Shown here one piece after another: positions 1 through 7,558 of a DNA stretch of 64,000 nt (position 1 is the stretch's first letter; each line of letters begins with the position of its first letter). This stretch comes from Pyropia haitanensis (lineage: Eukaryota; Rhodophyta; Bangiophyceae; Bangiales; Bangiaceae). The notes under the pieces were generated by a model. That model saw only the letters and a program-made list of their open reading frames with translations. It was not told the DNA's origin and did not search any database. The stretch is taken from assembly GCA_008729055.1 (NCBI GenBank), contig SDUX01000010.1:3735090-3799089 (forward strand), given 5' to 3'. A program made the translations under genes and the position numbers.

Positions 1-79
1 CCCGTCATCCCCCGCAAGCGCCACCGCCGGTTGCGGCAGCGCCACCTGCAGCAGTAGCAGCAGCGCCAACCGTTCCGCC

Positions 80-2443
80 ATGTTCCCGTCCCCTCCCACC
101 GCCAGAGGGGGGCGGAGCAGCCGCGACGAGGTTGGCAGCAGCGGCAGTGGGACCTGCTCCGGGTACGACAGCGACGGCAGCGGGGCAGCGAGTTCCGCCG
201 GGTACAGCACCCCCGAGATTGCCCCGGCGCGTGGCCGACGGCGCCGCCGAGGTGGCGGGGCGTCCCGTGACGGAGGACCGAGCGGACGAGGCGGTCGGCC
301 ACCGCCCGCGGGAGGCCGCACGGCCCGCAACGGGGACGGCGACGGCCTCACCGATGGTGACGGCGACCCCGACGGAGAGGCCGCCGCAGCAGCCGCCGGG
401 GCCCGCACGCGACCCAGCGCCGGGCGTCGCGGCCGAGGCGGAAGAGGCGTCCACGGCCGCGGAGGAGGTTCAGCGGCCGCCACCACAGCTGCAGTCGCTC
501 GAGGACGCGGCCGCGGCGGCGGCCGCGGCGCGGAGGGCGTTCGAGCTGGAGTGGGACCTCGCATCCACACCAACGGGGTCCCCTACTCCGCCGTCGAGCG
601 CGTACAGCTGAGTGCGGCGTGGCTGGAGGTGTCTGAGGATGCTGTGGTGGGTACCGACCAGAAGGGCAAGGAGTTTTTTGCTGCTGTGACGGCCAACTTC
701 CAGGCGCGTATGGACCGCATTGCCGCACAGGCCGGTGATGGCGGCCTCGGTACTAGGGTTGTCCGCGAGGCCGCCGCCGTGCAGCGATACTACCAGAAGC
801 TGAATGAGAAGGTCATGCGCCTGGTGTGCGCGCGTGTGCACGTGGAGAGCCTCGACCTGACTGGCAACCCATCGGAGGCCGACATGGAGCTGGCCATGAT
901 GGCCTCCTACGAGAAGCGGGATGTGTACGAGGCCATCAGAATGGGGAAGTACGTTCCCCACCCGAGGCTTAAGTCACCCGAGTCAAGAGCGGAGTACTGG
1001 ATGAACTGCTGGCGGGTGCTCAAGGTTTCAGACAAGTATAGCGGGGCGGCCGCCATGGCCGCCCAAGAGGCGCGCCGACGGCGGGCCCGCGGGGACGGCC
1101 CGCCGGTGGGAGCGGCCGCTGGCGCAGGCGAAGCCAGCGTCGCCAGCGCGGCAACGGACGGCGCCGGCTCGGAAGCGACGGATGGTCTGACGCCGGGCAA
1201 GCGTCAGCGGCCGGCGACCTTTGCCGAGCGGCCGCTGGGCACGCGGGCGACCCTGAACCGGATGGCGCAGGCTGCAAGGGACAAAGCTTTTGCGAATGAG
1301 GGCATTGCCAACACCGAGGCGCTCAAGGTCATTGCTCGGGCGGCGAGCGACAGAAACCTGATAGCGACGCTGTCGGCCCCCGCCATCCGCGACGAGCCGC
1401 GCTTTCGCAACTTTCTCGCCCAGCGCGCGGATGAGCTTATCGCAGCGCACTTGGCCGCGCAGGCAGCTCCGGCCGCCTCGGAGGCGGCCGCCGCGGACGG
1501 TACGGCTGATGGACCGGCCGTCGCCGCTGGTGGTGGTGCGGAGGGGAGGTTATGGGCAGCCGCAGATGGCAGCGAGGAGGAACCTGAGGACGGGGCTGGA
1601 GAAGATGGTGCGGCAGAGCGGATGTCGCTGCTGGGGGGCATGTCGGAGGGTGGTGGCGGTCCGGGGAGAGGCGGCGACGCGGCCGCGACGACGGCCGCGC
1701 CGACTACCTGTGCCGCCCCCGCGGCCGGTCCTGCCGCCGCAACCACGCTCACCGGCGGGACCGATGCGGTCGTGGTCACGGGACCGTCTGGCGGCCGCTC
1801 TTCCCCTCCTATCGCGGCTGTGGCTCGCCCTGCCCTCCCGCGCACGGGACGCGCTGCGCCGGTACTGAATTGGCGTCCATTGGAACCCACTCCAGCGACG
1901 TCATCTTCGTCGCTGCCTGCTGTGGTGTGGGGACGGCCGCCCGTGGAGCCGCCGCGGGCAGCCAGAGGTGCTGTACCTGCCGCGGCGGCCGCGCGGCCGA
2001 CTTCAACGCGGCCGGCGGGGACTTCAAGCCCTAGTGCGTCCACGGCGGTGCGTGCAGAAGCAGCAGGGATAGGCACGGTGGCCATTGCGCCCCATCCACG
2101 TATGTCCTTGACGGCCGCGGGCGGTGGACGCGCTGCGGCCGCGTTGCTGTCCGACGGTCGTCGCGCCCAAATCGACAAGCAGCTTCAATGTGCGACGCAG
2201 CGAAGCTCTAAGGGGAAGGGGCCAAGGTGGATGGCCCCTCGCCTCGCACCGACAGTTCCTTCATCGGGATCTGGAGAGAGCTATGCGGACGAGGAGGAAG
2301 CTGACGGGGAAGGTGATGAAGACGCTGAGCAGGACCCGGACGCGGACACTGGAGCCATCAATGATGACGACGAGTTTGGCCTCCTCATCGGCAAAGCGAA
2401 AGAGCTGGAAGAGGACGAGGACGACGACGACTTGTTCCTGTGA
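80..2443 (+). CDS. PIF/Harbinger ORF1, Myb/SANT-like DNA-binding protein
   Basis: The 787-residue frame holds one conserved region, about residues 165-320, beginning GVPYSAVERVQLSAAWLEVSED and including AVVGTDQKGKEFF. It matches the Myb/SANT (trihelix-like) domain seen in ORF1 proteins of PIF/Harbinger transposons, which bind transposon ends and help bring the transposase to DNA. The N-terminus is Arg/Gly-rich and the middle Ala-rich. The last 50 residues are strongly acidic (several Asp/Glu runs). The frame is open upstream of the chosen ATG to the window edge, so the true start could lie outside. It converges on the transposase gene about 600 bp downstream, which supports a two-gene element. 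A host Myb-like regulator is the alternative, but the neighbour makes a transposon origin more likely. Confidence 0.72.
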   Translation: MFPSPPTARGGRSSRDEVGSSGSGTCSGYDSDGSGAASSAGYSTPEIAPARGRRRRRGGGASRDGGPSGRGGRPPPAGGRTARNGDGDGLTDGDGDPDGEAAAAAAGARTRPSAGRRGRGGRGVHGRGGGSAAATTAAVARGRGRGGGRGAEGVRAGVGPRIHTNGVPYSAVERVQLSAAWLEVSEDAVVGTDQKGKEFFAAVTANFQARMDRIAAQAGDGGLGTRVVREAAAVQRYYQKLNEKVMRLVCARVHVESLDLTGNPSEADMELAMMASYEKRDVYEAIRMGKYVPHPRLKSPESRAEYWMNCWRVLKVSDKYSGAAAMAAQEARRRRARGDGPPVGAAAGAGEASVASAATDGAGSEATDGLTPGKRQRPATFAERPLGTRATLNRMAQAARDKAFANEGIANTEALKVIARAASDRNLIATLSAPAIRDEPRFRNFLAQRADELIAAHLAAQAAPAASEAAAADGTADGPAVAAGGGAEGRLWAAADGSEEEPEDGAGEDGAAERMSLLGGMSEGGGGPGRGGDAAATTAAPTTCAAPAAGPAAATTLTGGTDAVVVTGPSGGRSSPPIAAVARPALPRTGRAAPVLNWRPLEPTPATSSSSLPAVVWGRPPVEPPRAARGAVPAAAAARPTSTRPAGTSSPSASTAVRAEAAGIGTVAIAPHPRMSLTAAGGGRAAAALLSDGRRAQIDKQLQCATQRSSKGKGPRWMAPRLAPTVPSSGSGESYADEEEADGEGDEDAEQDPDADTGAINDDDEFGLLIGKAKELEEDEDDDDLFL

Positions 2444-2464
2444 CGCTTTGGCAGACGAGCGATA

Positions 2465-3042
2465 CATAAAAGGTTTTTTTTTTCCCTCCGGGGTTTTTTT
2501 TCCTTAAGCACTTTGCAGCCACGATGATGACAGCAAGAAACGGAGAGGGCCAAGTCGGCGAGGATGCACACACTCGGCGTGGACAACGCCGAACATAAAA
2601 CCACGCACGCCTCGCTCTCGCAGCGGCCGCACTAGACCATCCACGCCCACATGCGAAAAACAGCACCGGGGCCGGCGGGGTGCGGCGCGGCCTAGCAGCG
2701 CCACCAGTGCGGCCGCGCCGCGCGCTCAGCGAGCGGCGCGGCGAGTGGCGACGCGGCCGGCCGCAGCAGGCCGCACCTGAGCATCCCACGATGGCGGCCG
2801 CCACCGGCCGCGGGGAGGACGGGGCGTGGGTTGGGCGTGGGCGGGCAGCCGCGGCTGTGCGGCCGCCCCGCACGCCAAGTGAGCGGCGGGGCGAGTAGCC
2901 GCCCGGCCCGGCCCCGCCATTTTTGCGGCCGCTGCCGGCCCCAAGGCGGAGATACTACAGCTTGGCCGCAGCGGCGGTACTCTCCAAACGAGGGATATGA
3001 GGAAAAAAAAAACCCGTCAGGGAAAAAAAAAACCTTTACGAC
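2465..3042. repeat. Mirrored T-tract motif after both Harbinger genes
   Basis: Just after the ORF1 stop lies AAAAGG-T10-CCC..GGGG-T8-CC (about 2465-2508). An inverted copy, A10-CCC..GGG-A10-CC (about 2999-3042), lies just after the transposase stop, so each mRNA would carry the same motif within about 25 nt of its stop codon. The 490 bp between them are GC-rich with no recognisable gene. The motif could be a shared 3'-end or translation signal, or subelement repeats of the transposon. Its role is inferred only from position. Confidence 0.5.
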
Positions 3043-3054
3043 GCCGTTCAGGCT

Positions 3055-4794
3055 CTAACGCATGAGGTCGTCGTGTCGATGGAGGTAGGGCGCGAGCGCG
3101 TTCTTCCTATGCGCCCAGATGTGCTCCACCAGGTCCTCCCGCAAGCGCTCATGCTCCGTCGGGCTCCGCAGGCCGGACAACCGCTGCATGTCGTCAGGGT
3201 GGCCTGAACGGCAACCACGACCGTCGACTGCTTCAGCTCCTCCGCGTCCACCTAAAGATCCACCGCCTGCGACCACCCGTCCCGCGCCACGAGCACCGAC
3301 AGGTCCACACGGCGTGCCAGCCACCAGGGCGCCACTCCCCGCGGCCGCCGCCCCCCCACTTCCGCCAGACGCACCAGCTGGGCCGGCCGTCAGGGTGCCA
3401 CTCCCCGCGGCCGCCCCCCCCCCACCTCCGCCAGACGCACCGGCTGGGCCGGCCGCCAGGGTGCCACTCCCCGCGGCCGCCCCCACCCCACCTCCGCCAG
3501 ACCCACCGGCTGGGCCCGCCGCCAGGGCGGCACTCCCCGCGGCCTCCGCCAACGCTGCTGCAGCTGCCGCGGCCAACGTCGAGGCCGCGGCGCCCGGCTC
3601 ACCAAAAGCATCGCCGATGCGGCGCCGAGAGAGATACCCGTCCCGACGGTTAATGACGACCATGTTGTGCAGGATGGCCACAGCTTTGGCAGTGCGGACA
3701 ATGCGGTCGACAGAGTGGAATTTGGCAGGCCGGAGCAAAATGTGGAACCGCGCGGTCAGCACGCCGTACAGGCGCTCCACGTCCTTTCGAAGTGCTTCCT
3801 GCAGGCGGTTGTACGTGCGACGTTTCAGGGAGTTGTTGGCGGCGCGGGAGAAGGGTCGGGCAAAGAAAGGAAAATGGGGATAAACACCGTCGGCCAAATA
3901 GTACAGTAAGCGACGGGTCCGGCCGTTCAGTGTGTACTCAAACATGTCCGGGGGCCACTGTCCACTGGTAATGTCCATACACAGCGGGGACTGGCCCCAC
4001 ACGTTGAGATCGTTGTGGCTCCCAGGCGGGCCAACAAAGAAATGCCAGATGAAAAGGTCCTCATCACAAACCGTCTCCATGACCACAGAGCGTCGCTTCT
4101 TGTAGTCTTGGTATTGTCCTGCAAGCGCTTTGGGGCACATGCGCCAGGCCCAGTGAGAGCAGTCAATGCTGCCCATACAGCCTGGCATGCCCCGTGCCGC
4201 GTTACGGTCGAGGATGTGGGCCAGCTCCTGCAGAGTGGGTGGCCGCAAGTAAGAGCACTCGTAGTTGTCCACGATGTGGTCGACTAGCATCTGCGTCGCT
4301 ACCGCCGTTGTTGACTTCGCCAGGCGCAGGTACTCGTCAGGCCGATCAGCGGCCTCGCCGTACGCCAGCACGCGAAAGGCAGCCACCACCTTCTGCAGTC
4401 CATGCGCCTGTGGCTGCCCAGTTGCGTTGACCGTCCGCTTCCAGTAGGGAAGATCCTTCACGTCGTCGTATATCTCCATAAAGACATTCCGGGGCACACG
4501 AAAGCGCGTCTCAAAATCTGCCTCGCCGTACACAGGCGGGCACCCGTCCACGCCAAAGTAGTCACGAAGAATGCTATGGAAGCCCGCATCGAAACCACGC
4601 GGCCGGTTGGGCCGGCGGCCGGGGACGGACCCGCCGCGACGTCGGCGCCGCGCCACGGCGCCCAGCAGCGCCACGTAGTGTCGCCGCCGCCGAAGAGAGA
4701 GCTGTGACGCGAGCACAGCGGCGCGCGTCTCGTCGGCCGACCCCTCAGACACCTCCCACGCCTCCCGATCGACGGCGGGGAGGGGCGGGTCCAT
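3055..4794 (-). CDS. PIF/Harbinger transposase (Plant_tran / DDE_Tnp_4 type)
   Basis: The 579-residue protein starting MDPPLPAVDREAW carries the whole catalytic core of the Harbinger-type transposase/nuclease family. The motifs are GSIDCSHWAWRMCP (Asp about 211), WHFFVGPPGSHNDLNVWG (Asp about 262) and YYLADGVYPHFPFF (Asp about 302), the expected DDD spacing. A helical N-terminal part precedes it (FRVPRNVFMEIYDDV). The enzyme would cut and rejoin the element's ends in the nucleus. The frame stays open for another kilobase upstream, but that part is low-complexity, so I chose the ATG at 4794. The C-terminal 120 residues are Ala/Gly repeats. No stop or frameshift interrupts the core, so the element may be autonomous. 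Confidence 0.88.
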   Translation of the reverse strand: MDPPLPAVDREAWEVSEGSADETRAAVLASQLSLRRRRHYVALLGAVARRRRRGGSVPGRRPNRPRGFDAGFHSILRDYFGVDGCPPVYGEADFETRFRVPRNVFMEIYDDVKDLPYWKRTVNATGQPQAHGLQKVVAAFRVLAYGEAADRPDEYLRLAKSTTAVATQMLVDHIVDNYECSYLRPPTLQELAHILDRNAARGMPGCMGSIDCSHWAWRMCPKALAGQYQDYKKRRSVVMETVCDEDLFIWHFFVGPPGSHNDLNVWGQSPLCMDITSGQWPPDMFEYTLNGRTRRLLYYLADGVYPHFPFFARPFSRAANNSLKRRTYNRLQEALRKDVERLYGVLTARFHILLRPAKFHSVDRIVRTAKAVAILHNMVVINRRDGYLSRRRIGDAFGEPGAAASTLAAAAAAALAEAAGSAALAAGPAGGSGGGGVGAAAGSGTLAAGPAGASGGGGGGAAAGSGTLTAGPAGASGGSGGAAAAGSGALVAGTPCGPVGARGAGRVVAGGGSLGGRGGAEAVDGRGCRSGHPDDMQRLSGLRSPTEHERLREDLVEHIWAHRKNALAPYLHRHDDLMR

Positions 4795-4867
4795 GGCGTG
4801 GCCCCTCGGGCGAAAACAGGGCGGCCGACACGTTGACGATAGCGCCGCAGGCGACAAAACAGTGCCA

Positions 4868-5870
4868 CTCACGTGCAGGTGGTGATGGCGGCTGCGGTGG
4901 CGGCGGTGGTGTCCGTCGTGGTGGTGGGGATGGTGGTGATCGCGGCGGTGCCGGCGATGGGGATGGTCGCGACGACGGCGACGGCGACCGGGTAACGGCG
5001 CTGCGCGTGCCACACGGTACACGCCATGCACCCAGTGGCACCCATTCCCCCCCCCCCACACCAGGCACGGGCGAAACAGGGTCGAGGGTGGGGGGGGGGA
5101 TATGCGGGCCGCCACGTTGCGGCCCTCGTGAGCCGGCACCCCCACAATACCCCCCTGCCGCCCCCCACCCTCCCCTCCCACACCACCTGAGCAGCGCTCG
5201 AGCGGGGGCGGCCGACACTGCTCGGCCGCGCCATGGCCGCTCCATGCCACCCCCCCCCCCGGACGCCTCCCACGTGACGCCCGCCCCCCCCCACACCACT
5301 CAGAGCGATGCTCTCCGGCGGGGCTGCGGCCGACACGGCACGGCCGCTGGTTGCCACCCCCGCCGCACGCGCCCGTAGGGGCGTCCCCCCCCCCCACACG
5401 TCCGGAAATGATGCTCCTGGGTCGGGCCGCGGCCGACACGCCGCGGCCGCAGGCTCCCCACCCCCCCCCCCCCACAGCCCGCCCCCGCTCGCCACGCCCC
5501 TGAACGGGCCTCTCGCGCGGGGCCGCGGCCGATGCTGCCTCGCCGCAGCACAGCCGCTTGTCGCCACCCCTGCCCCGCCCCCCTCTCTGGTGCCATTCCC
5601 GCCGGCCCCGATGCACACGGGGACACGCCTCGGGCGGGGTTGCCGGCGCCGCCCGCGGATTGCGACGGGCGCGAATGTGTGACAGGCGCGAGGCGCCACA
5701 GCAGCCGTGGCGACTGGCCCGCCACAGCAACCGTGGCGACGGGCCTGCCGGCACCCCGCGGCGCGGGACCTCCGCACGGGACGAGCGGCCGCCGTGCGGC
5801 TTTCGGGTTGCACCCAAAAACTTTCGAGGATGTCTCCAATGTCCCGTTCTAGACCCCATTCTAGCCCAAT
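4868..5870. repeat. Subterminal repeats of the Harbinger element
   Basis: There is no convincing gene here. The stretch holds GGT/GGC microsatellite-like DNA (4880-5000) and then about four degenerate copies of a unit of about 100-115 bp marked by GCGGCCGA(C/T) at about 5208, 5325, 5428 and 5524, each followed by a C-tract. Subterminal repeats are common transposase or ORF1 binding sites in this class. That use here is inferred. Confidence 0.45.
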
Positions 5871-5888
5871 ATACCTTCCCATAACCCG

Positions 5889-5968
5889 AAACGAGATGGT
5901 CATGACCATCTCGGAAACGATCTACCCCCCCCTAGATCGTTTCCGAGATGGTCATGACCATCTCGTTT
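5889..5968. repeat. Perfect 36-bp inverted repeat with palindromic arms
   Basis: Two exact 36-bp arms (5889-5924 and 5933-5968) are separated by eight C residues. Each arm also contains its own 22-bp perfect palindrome centred on GGTCATGACC, so the site can fold at two levels. It sits at the edge between the transposon's subterminal repeats and ordinary flanking sequence. It could be an element terminus, the footprint of a nested miniature element, or a strong cruciform. Confidence 0.8.
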
Positions 5969-5969
5969 G

Positions 5970-6585
5970 TGTACGTGGCACTCGAGAGTTAGATTCAACT
6001 ACCTCAACTCCATTGAGGGCTGAAACCGAATCGGAGGCCCGAATCTGGCCGCCACCGGACTCCCGTTTGCCCGTGCTGCGCTCCCATTGGCGGAGACGAC
6101 ATTCAGCAGCCACGTGGACGCTCAAATGAATATTCCGAAAGTTGCCTGTGAGATGGTAGGCAGATCGTTCGCATTGGTGGAAACACTCTTAGTACACGTG
6201 GATTGAATGAGAAATGCCGATGGCCGATGTGACTTGTCCAATCAAGAAGAAGTCAGAGAGCCGACCCATTGCGGTGACGCGCGGCCCCCCCTCCCGTCCA
6301 CGCTCTCCCCAGCGTGGACCTCCCTTCCAACACACCGCGGCTGACAGCCGTGCCGCCAAGAGGCGCGGACGGCATCACGTCGGGCCCACCCGCCAGCATG
6401 CGGTCGCGATCACCAACGAAAGGGGAGGGCGTGAGCGGCGGGGCGTATCCGAGCCAGGCTCTCCCCAAGCGGCCCTCCCCTCTCCGGCGGTCCCCTCCAT
6501 AGAGTCGCCCGTCCAACTCCCCTCGTGCCCGCCTCGCTCCGGCAAGGCCCGTCTCGACGGCGGAGGTAGTAAGGTTGGCGGCAGC
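5970..6585. other. No gene seen
   Basis: Moderately GC-rich DNA with only short, unrelated open frames. No repeat, tRNA-like fold or conserved protein segment was recognised. Confidence 0.4.
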
Positions 6586-7120
6586 CTGGACAGCCAAACA
6601 CCTGTCTCGGCTTGCCGCGAGCACCCGCACCGATCATCTGTCATAGCGTATGCTACGCCACGATTGCACCCTGCTGCGGTCGTCCCCGCTGGGCGCTGCA
6701 AATCCCCCCCCCCACCCCCCCGCCTGACGGTGGCTCTTCGCGTCGTCCTCACGGTAATGGTGCGGTGGAGTGTCGGATCTGTTCTGCCCGCGGATACAGG
6801 TGCTTGAGTTTCTCTCTCCTTTCCTCCTTTTCCACAGACGCGCCCCGTGCCAGCTGCGGCGGTCCGTGGCCGCCCCCTCACCCAGCCCAGCCTCCTCCTT
6901 TGAGTGTGGCCTGTCTCGGCGGCGGCGGTCGCGGCGGCTTGCGATGCCTCGACAGCCAAACGTTTGTCCTGGTCGGGCGCGGACACCCGCACCCCTCGTG
7001 GCGGCAAGCTCATTGCACAATTTTGGTGGTCGTCCCCGCTGGGCGCGGCTACCCCCCCCCCCCCTCTCCCAGACGGTGTGGCACAGGGCGCCACCGTCAC
7101 GGTAATGGGGCAGTACGGCG
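6586..7120. repeat. Direct repeat pair upstream of the metalloprotease
   Basis: About 190 bp at 6586-6780 recurs at about 6945-7120. Shared landmarks in the same order are GACAGCCAAAC, a CACCCGCACC stretch, GGTCGTCCCCGCTGGGCGC, a C-tract and CACGGTAATGG. The copies are diverged and offset by about 354 bp. The region is otherwise non-coding and lies just upstream of the metalloprotease promoter. Confidence 0.6.
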
Positions 7121-7372
7121 TCGACTCCGCCTGGCTTTCATACACACCACTGGGGGGCGGGGGGCGGACAGTGGTCCGCCCGTCGTGCCCGAGCTCATGC
7201 GCTCCTTATCGGACCCGGGCGGGCAGTGCGCCACCGGGGCACGTCTCACAAGGCCCCCCGCGCGAAGTAGACCGAGAGCGCGCGAGCCAGGAAGGAGGGT
7301 GGCTGTGGCAGGAGTGCCCACCGAGGGGCTCCCACCCACCCTCGCACACGGCGCCGCTCGCGCAGCGGGGCC

Positions 7373-7379
7373 TATAAAT
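7373..7379 (+). promoter_or_regulatory. TATA box of the metalloprotease gene
   Basis: TATAAAT lies 186 bp before the chosen ATG at 7559. It argues that the in-frame ATG at 7391 is too close to the start of transcription and that the downstream ATG, which opens a signal peptide, is the real start. Confidence 0.6.
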
Positions 7380-7558
7380 GCGGCGACCATTTGCCCCTGG
7401 GTGGTCGCCGTCAAGGCACGGCACTCGTCTCTCCCCAAGCCCCCCATCCAGACAACACAGCGTCTCCACGGTCTGCCCCTACCCATCTCTTCTTTTCAGC
7501 AGGCTTTCTCCCCTCTGATTTGTGCGGTCACCCCCGCTCGACTGTTTCCCGTGTCGCG

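Noticed and set aside
3119..3883. Plus-strand frame antisense to the transposase C-terminus
   Set aside because: It mirrors Ala/Gly-coding repeats of the transposase tail; the minus strand carries the conserved motifs.
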